Shown in pieces: positions 26,935-35,264 of a stretch of 64,000 bases of DNA. The stretch comes from Yoonia ponticola. GTDB lineage: Bacteria; Pseudomonadota; Alphaproteobacteria; Rhodobacterales; Rhodobacteraceae. The first letter of the stretch is position 1. The number at the start of each line of letters is the position of its first letter. The position numbers and the translations under genes were made by a program. The notes under the pieces were generated by a model. That model had not been told where the DNA came from and ran no database searches. It worked only from the letters and a program-made list of their open reading frames with translations. The DNA is taken from assembly GCF_014199395.1 (NCBI RefSeq), contig NZ_JACIJM010000013.1, forward strand, positions 1-64,000. The letters run 5' to 3'.

Positions 26935-28169
26935 CAGAATAGCGCCAATTGCTCAGGTGGCGGCGTGAATTTTGCGCGTAGATTGACGCTGTCGATTAAA
27001 CTTCCGGGGGACCAGCCGCCTGCCGTGATAAACGTTTTCGCCTTTTTCATCGATGCGCCCATGCGCTGTAAATCCTCGTAGCGCAGCAGCCGGTGACGTC
27101 TTGTCGTCAGGATGCGCGATACGGTTTTCACACCGAAACCCGGCACTCGTAACAGCATTTCACGACTGGCACGGTTAACGTCGAGAGGAAAAATTTCGCG
27201 GTGCACCAAGGCCCATGCCAGCTTCGGGTCAACTTCAAGATCGAGATTACCATCGGTGGTCACAGAGGTGATTTCGTCCAGTTGAAAATCGTAGAACCGC
27301 AGCAGCCAATCGGCCTGATAGAGCCGATGCTCGCGTTGCAGGGGCGGGCTGATTAACGGCAATTTGGACGAGCTATCGGGGATCGGTGAAAACGCAGAAT
27401 AATAAACGCGTTTGAGCTTGTAGCTGGAATAAAGTCGCGTCGATTGGCCCAGCACAGTCGCGTCGTTCGACCCGTCAGCGCCGATGATCATTTGCGTCGA
27501 TTGACCAGCAGGGGCAAAGCGCGGGGGACGCTTGCCAGTATAGGATTTTTCCTTGCCAGCGTCCTTGCGCAGACGCACATCTGCCATCGCTTTGCGGATT
27601 TGATCAGGCTTTTTTTCCGGCGCGTATTGCTGCACGGCGGCGTCGGTGGGGAGTTCCACGTTTATGGAGAGGCGGTCCGCGAGCAGTCCTGCCTCGGCGA
27701 TCAATTCAGGGGCCGCATCAGGGATCGTTTTGAGGTGAATATAGCCGCGAAAGTTCTCTTCGTGCCGTAACTTGCGGGCGATTTGAACCATATCGGACAT
27801 CGTTGCATCTGGTGAACGGATCACGCCTGACGACAAAAACAAGCCTTCGATGTAATTGCGGCGATAGAATTCGATAGTCAGTTTGACTACTTCGTCCACG
27901 CTGAACCGCGCACGGGTGACGTTTGAGGACACGCGATTGATGCAATAACTGCAATCATAGATGCAAAAATTGGTCATCAAGATTTTTAGCAGGCTGATGC
28001 AGCGCCCGTCGGGGGCGTAGGCGTGACAGATGCCGCTGCCTTCGTTTGATCCCAGACTTTTGCCATCGCGCGAGTCGCGTTTGGTTGAGCCTGAAGATGC
28101 GCAAGAGGCGTCGTATTTCGCCGCGTCGCTGAGAATCGCTAGTTTTTGATCGAGTGTTTGTCTGGCCAT
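26934..28169 (-). CDS. Putative DNA modification/repair radical SAM protein
   Basis: The 411-residue protein has the radical SAM triad Cys69-x3-Cys73-x2-Cys76 (NFCIYDCSYCINR). Family-specific segments follow (GLFLSSGVIRSPDATMSDMVQ; GYIHLKTIPDAAPELI; AGQSTQMIIGADGSND). A helix-hairpin-helix DNA-binding motif lies near 330-354 (LLRVPGFGVKTVSRIL). It matches the family usually named putative DNA modification/repair radical SAM protein (TIGR03916-like), which normally neighbours the DUF4130 partner, as it does here. The last residues are QLALF, like a sliding-clamp-binding pentapeptide. ATG 28169 (MARQTLDQKL) is preferred over an upstream TTG. The reaction is unknown. Confidence 0.9.
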   Translation of the reverse strand: MARQTLDQKLAILSDAAKYDASCASSGSTKRDSRDGKSLGSNEGSGICHAYAPDGRCISLLKILMTNFCIYDCSYCINRVSSNVTRARFSVDEVVKLTIEFYRRNYIEGLFLSSGVIRSPDATMSDMVQIARKLRHEENFRGYIHLKTIPDAAPELIAEAGLLADRLSINVELPTDAAVQQYAPEKKPDQIRKAMADVRLRKDAGKEKSYTGKRPPRFAPAGQSTQMIIGADGSNDATVLGQSTRLYSSYKLKRVYYSAFSPIPDSSSKLPLISPPLQREHRLYQADWLLRFYDFQLDEITSVTTDGNLDLEVDPKLAWALVHREIFPLDVNRASREMLLRVPGFGVKTVSRILTTRRHRLLRYEDLQRMGASMKKAKTFITAGGWSPGSLIDSVNLRAKFTPPPEQLALF

Positions 28170-28203
28170 TTGTTCACTATACGTTCTCAATTCGGCGGTG
28201 TCT

Positions 28204-28812
28204 TTAACCTTTATTTAGAGGTGTCAATTTGTCGCTTATGAAGGGGGGAATGGCAGTGCGTATAGCCGTGCAAAACGATTTCAGCAGTGCATCGTCGTTC
28301 GCGAGCTTACGTCGTAGCGATCTGGGCAGTTCCAACTGCACACCTTTGCCTGTGCGCGTGCGATTGCAGATGTTGGTTTCATGGATTCCGGGTAGCGTTA
28401 TGTTAAGTTCGGCCTCGAAGCTCGCTACGTTTAACGATGCGCCGATAGCATCGCGCAGGTCGGTATCGCGTCCTCCGAGCCAGACCGTATCGCTGCCGTC
28501 GTCCTTGCGCCCGTGGATCGCCACAGAGGTCACAGCTCTGCCGACAAGGTCGATCGCGACAGGTTCGTCAAAACGATGCGACGTGATGTGGAAATCACCG
28601 TGCGCCCCAGTGCGCAACGCCTCAAAGGTGTAGAACGACAGATCCGCCCCCGCGATTGCAATCGCAATCTCCGACGTTTCCGGTTCGATGCTGCCACCGT
28701 GCGGGGCGAGGATCACGACGGTTGTGCCGCGATCTTCGCTTTTGATGCGGTAATCCATGTCCACCTTTTGCTCTAAGGCAAGGTCATTAAAGTTTTGGTA
28801 ACGGTCAGCCAT
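28204..28812 (-). CDS. Poly-gamma-glutamate hydrolase-family protein
   Basis: The 202-residue protein resembles the YjqB/PghP family (zinc peptidase fold of phage and Bacillus poly-gamma-glutamate hydrolases). Markers are VVILAPHGGSIEPETSEIA with a metal-binding His-Gly-Gly and acidic residues, then ITSHRFDEP, VAIHGRKDD and LGGRDTDLRDAI. The tail has NICNRTRTGKGVQLELPRSLR. No signal peptide is seen, so it acts in the cytoplasm unless exported otherwise. A role against phage capsule or internal gamma-glutamyl peptides is only inference. Confidence 0.75.
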   Translation of the reverse strand: MADRYQNFNDLALEQKVDMDYRIKSEDRGTTVVILAPHGGSIEPETSEIAIAIAGADLSFYTFEALRTGAHGDFHITSHRFDEPVAIDLVGRAVTSVAIHGRKDDGSDTVWLGGRDTDLRDAIGASLNVASFEAELNITLPGIHETNICNRTRTGKGVQLELPRSLRRKLANDDALLKSFCTAIRTAIPPFISDKLTPLNKG

Positions 28813-28826
28813 GAAGCAACGCCCTG

Positions 28827-29777
28827 CTATACGTTCAGTTTTGTGACGGTCTTTGAAATTTTGCTGCCCTTTCGTTCGAGCGCGACAAGTTCACCAAACG
28901 CGATGGTTAGCCACTCGTCACGATCTTCAGTCAAAGGTTCGGACGCAAAGATAGCGGCGGTCGCCTCGTCTTCCCCGCACACGTCAACTTTGTAAGATTT
29001 TTCGTGGTCCTGAAAGTTTTTGCCCATGAGGAGGTACATCGGCTCTAGCAGCATCGAAAGTGCGTAGTCGTCAGTGCCATGACCGGATTTCCGTAACTCT
29101 TTCCAGTCGCCTTTGTTGTCTGTGCTTCCGTCGTGATCAGACCCGTAATTGACGCCGATAATGCGGTTCGGCGAAACCAGCGCGATCTTCAGTTTAAGCA
29201 GCTCCACCAGATCGAGTTTCTTCATCGCTTGAAGGATGAGTTTAAGCAGTTCTTCAAAGCCTTGCTGCACGTCGGCATCGCTATCGCCCTTGAGCAGCGA
29301 GAGCAGTAAAACGTAGAGAAATTCCGTGTCGGTGGTTCCGCGCATTTGTTTTAGGTATCGGTCGTCGCAATGGGGCAATAGCTCTCGTTGCAAAATCCTC
29401 CAGTTCGGCACGGCGCCGTTCTGCGCAATGATCCAAGGCGTCTCGTTATACGAAAACGGATGGCAGTTTTCATCAGCCAGTACCGTGCGCGAATTATAGG
29501 CGGCGGCCCTGACATGCGCGAGCAGCGTGCTGCCCTGAAGGCTGGGAATAATACCTGTCGCGTTGTCGTCATAAAACGCGCCCATCGGCCTGTGGTAAAG
29601 TAAGGGTTCGTCCGGTTTCAGCAGATGTTCGCTCCACGCGCCGAAGCCCCAGCCAGCAAGCTGCAGCAGTGGATGGAGTTCCGGGTCAAGGCTTTGATTA
29701 ATGAGGCTGTTTTCCGGCTCAAGTAAGAGGCTTTCGAGCGGTATTTCTGGCCCGATATAGGCGAGGACACGGCACAT
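28827..29777 (-). CDS. Class II glutamine amidotransferase (YafJ-like)
   Basis: The 316-residue protein begins MCRVLAYIG, so Cys2 becomes the N-terminal nucleophile after Met removal. Further Ntn-hydrolase markers are LLAHVRAAAYNSRT, ENCHPFSYNE, WIIAQNGAVPNW and TTDTEFLYVLLLSLL. AGGAAAA lies ahead of ATG 29777, which fixes the start; the longer frame to 29816 would bury the cysteine. Stand-alone GATase-II proteins of this type hydrolyse glutamine or gamma-glutamyl compounds, but the acceptor is unknown. Confidence 0.88.
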   Translation of the reverse strand: MCRVLAYIGPEIPLESLLLEPENSLINQSLDPELHPLLQLAGWGFGAWSEHLLKPDEPLLYHRPMGAFYDDNATGIIPSLQGSTLLAHVRAAAYNSRTVLADENCHPFSYNETPWIIAQNGAVPNWRILQRELLPHCDDRYLKQMRGTTDTEFLYVLLLSLLKGDSDADVQQGFEELLKLILQAMKKLDLVELLKLKIALVSPNRIIGVNYGSDHDGSTDNKGDWKELRKSGHGTDDYALSMLLEPMYLLMGKNFQDHEKSYKVDVCGEDEATAAIFASEPLTEDRDEWLTIAFGELVALERKGSKISKTVTKLNV

Positions 29778-30041
29778 GTTTTTCCTAACTTTTGATCTGA
29801 GGGCAGAGGGCTGCAACCAACTGACACAGCGTGGCAGTGGTCACGCTGTGCTGCGAGGTGCGAAGACGTCGTCTTTGAGCGACGTGACAGGGGTTGATTG
29901 TATGCTGGCATATTCATCTCAATTGACCTAGCGCAGCCGGCGTCAATATCCACAACAGGCCGTGTTCACAAAACGATCGAGCGCCCATAACGGGCAACCA
30001 TCAGCAGTTTTCACGTAGCGATTCAGTCACGCTGAAGGTGT

Positions 30042-31247
30042 CTAAGCAATTTTTAAAGAGGCACTTGTTTGTGTGGCATGGCGACTACGCCAAATTACAC
30101 GGAACAAAATAATCCCGCTGATAAATAACACCGGCCCCATAAGTGAAACTGGGCGAGCCGACTGGTTGTCGAGGATGAGATCGGCAAATGCTGTGAGTAT
30201 CAAACCATACGCACCTGTGCAAATGATCACGATGCCGAATATGCACTGCTCGGCCTTACTGGCGTGTCGCGTGACCGTGTCGAACAAGAGGCAGGCCGCC
30301 GCGCCGAGCAACGCGAGATCGTAGTCGTAGTTGTAAGGGCTGATCAGCGCCGAAACGAACACGCCTGCCCCCATAAAGACCTTGGGCGGAAGCTTGGCCC
30401 GAGCCATGAAAATCAGTGCGCCGAGGGCCGCGACAACGGTCGTTAAGTGCAACATCATGGCGACAGGGTGTGGTATGGCAAGGGATAGCGCAAACGCGTA
30501 AATCGAGGTCATGCGAAACAGCGGGAAACGCCCATCGCGTAGGACTTCTGCTGTCGCGGATATGGCGGCGAGCGATGTTGGCCAAACGTCCGTGCTGAAC
30601 GCCAGTGTCGCTAAAAGTGACAGGACGGCCACAACAATCAGCGAAAGTGCCGCGAGCCCCCATCGGCGATCCAGCAAGGACCAGATGCCTACGCCCAGCG
30701 CGAGATGCGGTTTGATCGCCATTAGCCCGAGCGGAAGTCCGGCCCAGCGTGATTGACGCAGTGCGAGAATGCAGGTCAACGTGATCAACCCGCCAGTTAT
30801 AAAACTGTTCTGCCCAGAGCGGATGATCAATAATACTAGCGGCAGAAGCAGTACCGCGACTGTGTGAAATGCTGGCCCAGCCAAGACACGGATCGTCATT
30901 ACATAGAATGCAAGCGTCACGATCATGAACAATGCATAGGAGACTGGCAGCGGAAGGAGCGACATCGGCGCTACGACTAAATTGAAGTGCGGCGGATAGC
31001 TCCAGAACATTTCTGAACCGCTAAAACCCGGAACCTGAGCCTGTCGGGGCAAGAAAATTTCTTGCGTGTAGGCCTCTCGTAAATTGTCTTCGCCAATCAT
31101 CGTACTGACCAGATAAAAAATATCATAATCAAGAAGGTGCTTTTTGTCGAAGTACACTGGGAAGGCGAATGTCAAAGCGACGTAACCAATCAGTGCCAGC
31201 AAGATTAAAACAAGCAATGCCTGTGTCGATGTCTTGATCTGTATCAT
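30042..31247 (-). CDS. GT87-family (DUF2029) integral membrane glycosyltransferase
   Basis: The 401-residue protein has around ten hydrophobic helices, starting ALLVLILLALIGYVALTFAFP. A GT87 periplasmic loop follows (DYDIFYLVSTMIGEDNL near 40, then EMFWSYPPHFNLVVAPMSLLP near 80). GT87 enzymes move a sugar, often mannose, from a polyprenyl-phosphate donor onto an acceptor on the outer face of the inner membrane. It overlaps gtrA by four bases and is the last gene of the GT2-GtrA-GT87 operon. Confidence 0.82.
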   Translation of the reverse strand: MIQIKTSTQALLVLILLALIGYVALTFAFPVYFDKKHLLDYDIFYLVSTMIGEDNLREAYTQEIFLPRQAQVPGFSGSEMFWSYPPHFNLVVAPMSLLPLPVSYALFMIVTLAFYVMTIRVLAGPAFHTVAVLLLPLVLLIIRSGQNSFITGGLITLTCILALRQSRWAGLPLGLMAIKPHLALGVGIWSLLDRRWGLAALSLIVVAVLSLLATLAFSTDVWPTSLAAISATAEVLRDGRFPLFRMTSIYAFALSLAIPHPVAMMLHLTTVVAALGALIFMARAKLPPKVFMGAGVFVSALISPYNYDYDLALLGAAACLLFDTVTRHASKAEQCIFGIVIICTGAYGLILTAFADLILDNQSARPVSLMGPVLFISGIILFRVIWRSRHATQTSASLKIA

Positions 31248-31711
31248 AAGGTTTCTCCGCTTTTCGGACCGGAAGCGGTCGAACGACTTGTTAGAACAGC
31301 GAAGGCCCAGAGCCTTGCTGCGAGGAATGACATGATTGGGACGATCAGCGCGACGAGGCCCATGGCGACGACCATGCTGCCGCCCAGAGAGGTCCAGATA
31401 GCGGTGATCAGGCTACTGACCGCAAGAGATGCGAGTGAGAGCACAACAAACCGATAAAAATGCTGCCGTTGTGGTTCCTTCACTCGGAAAGTCACTCGCA
31501 GGTGCCCCCAGAACGATACGGCGACGGCCGCACAGAAGCCGGATAGGTTGGCGGTAAGTGGGGCCAACGAGAAGACGGAGGTGACTATCAATGCAACGGC
31601 GACGTGGATTGCTGTGGCCACCAGCCCAACAACAGCAAAGCGCGTAAGTTGCGCTAGCCAGACGCTAGGCGTCTGGTTCGTCCTGGCCGACACTGTAAGC
31701 ATCCTACTCAC
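31244..31711 (-). CDS. GtrA-family flippase-like membrane protein
   Basis: The 155-residue protein has four hydrophobic helices and the GtrA hallmark FAVVGLVATAIHVAVALI near residue 27, followed by NLSGFCAAVAVSFWGHLRVTF. GtrA proteins are thought to flip undecaprenyl-phosphate-linked sugars made by the partner GT2 enzyme. It overlaps both neighbours, the GT2 gene by eight bases and the GT87 gene by four, which indicates coupled translation. Confidence 0.88.
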   Translation of the reverse strand: MSRMLTVSARTNQTPSVWLAQLTRFAVVGLVATAIHVAVALIVTSVFSLAPLTANLSGFCAAVAVSFWGHLRVTFRVKEPQRQHFYRFVVLSLASLAVSSLITAIWTSLGGSMVVAMGLVALIVPIMSFLAARLWAFAVLTSRSTASGPKSGETL

Positions 31712-32699
31712 TCGTTCCGTGGATGGAATGTATCACATACATAGGTCTTTCGCGGACTTCAGTCAGGATACGACCAATGTATTCGCCCAAAATTCCGATA
31801 GCGAATAGATTTAAGCCGCCAAAGGTGAGGGTCAGCAAGATCAATGACGCATAACCTGGCACATCAACGCCAAACATCAGCGTACTGAAGAAGACGTAGG
31901 TCGCATAGAGCAGCGACATGAGCCCGAGGATCGTGCCGATATAAGTCCACATCCGCAACGGTTTGGTCGTGGACCCGATGATCCCGTCCAACGCCATATT
32001 CCACAGTCGCCAGAAGTTCATTTTTGACTGCCCTTCGCTGCGAACTTTGCGCTCAAAGGTAACTTCCTCGGCTTTAAAACCGACCCAGTTGAAGAGGGTT
32101 TTGTTTAGGCGAGTTCGTTCGCCCAGCGTGCGCAATACATCGACGACCTGACGGTCTAAAAGGCGGAAATCGCCGACGTCGGATGGCATTGGGTAATCGG
32201 AGAGGTAGTTAAACACGCGGTAAAAAGCTGTCGCCGTTGTCCGTTTCGCCCAGCTATCACTGGAACGATCGGTGCGGCGCGCGTTGACGACTTCTGCACC
32301 ATTTCGCCATTTGGCAACCATCTCTGGGATGATACTTGGTTCGTCCTGCAGGTCGACATCAATCGGAATAACGGCATCGCCGTCGGCATGATCTAAGCCT
32401 GCACACAACGCGGCTTCTTTGCCAAAGTTACGCGAGAGGTTAACCAACTGGATGCGTGGATTAGCCTGCATATAAGACCGGATTGTAAATTCGGTGCCAT
32501 CGCGGCTGCCGTCATTGACGAACAAAATATCGGTCTGCACTGCGGGGGCCATCTGAGCCGAGATTCTCGCCATTTCATCAAGAAACGGTCCAATAGCAGC
32601 TTGCTCGTTATAAACAGGAACGATCAAAGTCAGTACGACTTTCTTCGGACGATCCACGACAGCGCTGTTCGCAGGTAGGTCAAGTTTGACAATACTCAT
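31704..32699 (-). CDS. GT2-family polyprenyl-phosphate glycosyltransferase (GtrB-like)
   Basis: The 331-residue protein has a cytoplasmic GT-A domain: LIVPVYNEQAAIGPFLDEM, FVNDGSRDGTEF, NLSRNFGKEAALCAGLDHADGD and IPIDVDLQDEPSIIPEM, the last holding the DxD metal site. It ends in two C-terminal helices (WTYIGTILGLMSLLYATYVFF; LLTLTFGGLNLFAIGILGEYIGRI). It should load a hexose onto undecaprenyl phosphate. GtrA and the GT87 enzyme then complete a lipid-carrier pathway for surface glycan or protein decoration. Acceptor unknown. Confidence 0.9.
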   Translation of the reverse strand: MSIVKLDLPANSAVVDRPKKVVLTLIVPVYNEQAAIGPFLDEMARISAQMAPAVQTDILFVNDGSRDGTEFTIRSYMQANPRIQLVNLSRNFGKEAALCAGLDHADGDAVIPIDVDLQDEPSIIPEMVAKWRNGAEVVNARRTDRSSDSWAKRTTATAFYRVFNYLSDYPMPSDVGDFRLLDRQVVDVLRTLGERTRLNKTLFNWVGFKAEEVTFERKVRSEGQSKMNFWRLWNMALDGIIGSTTKPLRMWTYIGTILGLMSLLYATYVFFSTLMFGVDVPGYASLILLTLTFGGLNLFAIGILGEYIGRILTEVRERPMYVIHSIHGTSE

Positions 32700-32937
32700 C
32701 GTGCTATCCTGTTTTACTGTCGTATCACGGCTGACAAATCGCCCTGAAGCGGGTCAGCAAAGACATGATGCGCAACTTTGTTCACAAGGTGGCCGATTGT
32801 TGCTGTATTTGTGATAATGAGAACTAGCAGACACTTCGGTTTCGCGTGATGTGCATAGCCGTCTGTGGCTCGCCTCGTCAGGCGTGATCGGCAGAGCAGA
32901 AACGTCGTTCATTCCGGCTCCCACAGACTGTTCAGGC

Positions 32938-33810
32938 CTATGTAAATTTCCGAAACAGTTTTGTTTGGTCGAACATGTCTTCCAGTGCTTCCATGCGGTC
33001 TTTGGTATCGCCCCACGTGAGGTCTTGGACCGCCGCGACCATGGTTTCGAGCAACAAAAGCGGAGTCGCGGCTGAATCCCATGCAGAGGGCACGACGATG
33101 CGACTACTAAAGCTGATTTGTGCAAGTTGATGTACTGGCGACCGCCACTGATCGGTAAACAAGATCAGTTTCGCGCCCTTTGCATGCGCCATTTCCGCCA
33201 GTTTCAGCGTGTTATTTTCATAGCGCCGCATATCGAAAATGATGAAAACGTCACCTGGTTTGACGTCCAAGAGGTAGTGTGGCCATGTGTTTGATGTTGA
33301 TTGAATATGCGTAATCCGAGGCCGGATGACTTGCATGTGAAGGAATAGATATTCCGCCAGAGTATGTGTGACACGACCGCCAACGATAAACAGATGACGC
33401 TTGGTATTGGCGGCCATGGCGCAGGCGGTGTCGAAATCCTGCGGATCGATTTGGCCAAGCGTGTGGCGGATATTGTCAATTACGGCGTCAGTAAACCGGT
33501 TTAGGATATGCCCCGATGGCGCACCGCCAGCCCATGTATCATGTTTGGCGATGGGGTCTTTTGCCTTGGCTTTGAGTTCTTCACGCAGCTCGGTTTGGAA
33601 CTCAGGGTAGCCGTTAAACCCCAACTTTTGAACCATGCGCGCGACCGTCGGGACCGACACCTGTGCATCTTTTGCCAAGGCGCTGAGCGGGCCAAGACCA
33701 GACGCTGGGTAGTTTTCGAGTATCGAGTGCGCCAACTGCCGCTCGGCCCTTGTGAGGTCGTCGAGCTGGCGTTGAATGCGATCTGATATCGTGAGTGGTG
33801 CGTCGGTCAT
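32938..33810 (-). CDS. MurR/RpiR-family regulator
   Basis: The 290-residue protein has an N-terminal RpiR helix-turn-helix (TRAERQLAHSILENYP; LSALAKDAQVSVPTVARMVQKLGFNGYPEFQ). A SIS domain follows from about residue 120 (HLFIVGGRVTHTLAEYLFLHMQ; PGDVFIIFDMRRYENNTLKLAEMAHAKGAKLILFTD). It is divergent from the amidohydrolase-TRAP-ligase cluster and likely represses it. The SIS pocket normally binds a phosphosugar, whereas the neighbouring genes suggest an amine-derived effector. Confidence 0.9.
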   Translation of the reverse strand: MTDAPLTISDRIQRQLDDLTRAERQLAHSILENYPASGLGPLSALAKDAQVSVPTVARMVQKLGFNGYPEFQTELREELKAKAKDPIAKHDTWAGGAPSGHILNRFTDAVIDNIRHTLGQIDPQDFDTACAMAANTKRHLFIVGGRVTHTLAEYLFLHMQVIRPRITHIQSTSNTWPHYLLDVKPGDVFIIFDMRRYENNTLKLAEMAHAKGAKLILFTDQWRSPVHQLAQISFSSRIVVPSAWDSAATPLLLLETMVAAVQDLTWGDTKDRMEALEDMFDQTKLFRKFT

Positions 33811-33853
33811 AGGTTTCGCCCGATTTTTGATCGAAAAAATTACAAGACATCAT

Positions 33854-33891
33854 CATCTGTTATTTCATTTTCATAAATATGTTGACAGATG
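33854..33891. promoter_or_regulatory. Candidate operator between RpiR gene and the amidohydrolase gene
   Basis: CATCTGT and ACAGATG form exact inverted arms around an A/T-rich 24-base core that contains TATTTCATTTTCATAAAT. It is centred in the 117-base divergent region, about 50 bases from either start, as expected for the RpiR regulator's own site. TTGACA at 33882-33887 within the right arm could also be a -35 box. Confidence 0.5.
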
Positions 33892-33927
33892 CGGAATTTG
33901 GCAAGACGTTTCACACACGGGGGGCCA

Positions 33928-34707
33928 ATGGCACAAAATCTTAACGAAGCAGCGGGCGACTATGTCCTGTCGGAAAATTCTGACGGGGGATCATCCATCG
34001 TTCTGGTTTGCGAACATGCCTCGCACCATATTCCAGCGCGGTTCAGTGGTTTGGGGCTCTCCAGTGATGCCCGCCAAAGCCACGCAGCATGGGATCCGGG
34101 GGCTATGGGTGTCGCAACATTGATGTCCAAACAGTTGGACGCTGCCTTGGTTGCCAGCGGCGTGTCGCGTTTGGTCTATGACTGCAATCGCCCGCCAAGT
34201 GCGTTAGATGCGATGCCCGCACGTAGCGAAGTTATCGATGTGCCAGGTAATGCAGGATTAACCCAAGCGGATCGCGATGCGCGCACCGAAACTTACTACG
34301 AACCATTCCGCGCGGTATTAGCTGCTCAAATCGCCCAGACGCCGCATCCCATTATTGTCACGATCCACAGTTTCACGCCTGTTTATCACGGTGCCTTACG
34401 CAGCGTTGAAATTGGCGTTCTGCATGATGACGACACGCGGCTTGCGGATGCTCTGATGCTGACCGCCGCCGTGCATACTGCCTGCGATGTGCAACGCAAT
34501 GCACCTTACGGACCTACCGACGGCGTGACGCATACGTTGATTGAGCATGCCGTGAAGCACGGTCATCTGAACGTGATGTTGGAAATCCGCAACGACTTGA
34601 TTGCGACCGCCACCCAACAGAGCGCGATGGCTGCGATGGTTTCGAGGTGGATCGTGGATGCCTGTGCGCAAATGAACGTGGCGGGGGACGTGTCATGTCA
34701 GGCCTAA
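33928..34707 (+). CDS. N-formylglutamate-amidohydrolase-family protein
   Basis: The 259-residue protein of the HutG-like N-formylglutamate amidohydrolase family carries metal-site segments VLVCEHASHHIPARF and VYDCNRPPSALDAM, then IIVTIHSFTPVY, VEIGVLHDDD and NVMLEIRNDLI. The start at 33928 has GGGGGG upstream. It heads the island with dctQ overlapping its 3' end by 13 bases. In this setting it may hydrolyse a gamma-glutamyl or N-acyl-glutamate intermediate made by the ligase at 37734; that is inference. Confidence 0.85.
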   Translation: MAQNLNEAAGDYVLSENSDGGSSIVLVCEHASHHIPARFSGLGLSSDARQSHAAWDPGAMGVATLMSKQLDAALVASGVSRLVYDCNRPPSALDAMPARSEVIDVPGNAGLTQADRDARTETYYEPFRAVLAAQIAQTPHPIIVTIHSFTPVYHGALRSVEIGVLHDDDTRLADALMLTAAVHTACDVQRNAPYGPTDGVTHTLIEHAVKHGHLNVMLEIRNDLIATATQQSAMAAMVSRWIVDACAQMNVAGDVSCQA

Positions 34708-35264
34708 TGCGCGGATTTATCAAGGTCGTGGACAGTGTGAATTACCGTATGGGCCGGATGATCATGTACTTCATTTTTGTGCTGATGGGCATTTTGCTAT
34801 GGTCTTCGATCAGTAAGACATTCTTCCTGCCGTCGATCTGGACGCTTGAAATGGCGCAATTTGTGATGGTGGCCTATTATATTCTGGGCGGGCCGTATTC
34901 GCTGCAACTGGGGTCAAATGTACGCATGGACCTGCTGTATGGCGAATGGTCGCTGCGCAAGAAGGCGTGGTTTGATCTGCTCACGGTCATGTTCCTGCTC
35001 TTTTATCTGGGCGTCTTGCTGTACGGCGCAGTTAGTTCGACCGCCTACTCGCTAGGCTATTGGGGAACAGAGCCGTTTTCGTTCTTTGGGGGACTGCTGA
35101 CCGGATCAGAGGAAATCGGCCGGATGGAGCAATCATCTACCGCGTGGCGTCCATACATGTGGCCGATCAAATCTATTATGATTCTGGGTCTGTTCCTGAT
35201 GCTGCTCCAGTGCATTTCGGAACTGCTCAAAGATATTTTACGTCTGAAAGGCGAACCAGTCTGA
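34695..35264 (+). CDS. dctQ: TRAP transporter small permease (DctQ type)
   Basis: The 189-residue protein has four helices: MIMYFIFVLMGILLWSSIS; WTLEMAQFVMVAYYILGGPYSL; FDLLTVMFLLFYLGVLLYGAVS; and IMILGLFLMLLQCISELL. The second contains the conserved E-M-A-Q and GGPY positions. ATG 34695 overlaps the preceding gene, and the stop overlaps dctM by one base (TGATG). It stabilises and works with DctM. Confidence 0.9.
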   Translation: MSGLMRGFIKVVDSVNYRMGRMIMYFIFVLMGILLWSSISKTFFLPSIWTLEMAQFVMVAYYILGGPYSLQLGSNVRMDLLYGEWSLRKKAWFDLLTVMFLLFYLGVLLYGAVSSTAYSLGYWGTEPFSFFGGLLTGSEEIGRMEQSSTAWRPYMWPIKSIMILGLFLMLLQCISELLKDILRLKGEPV

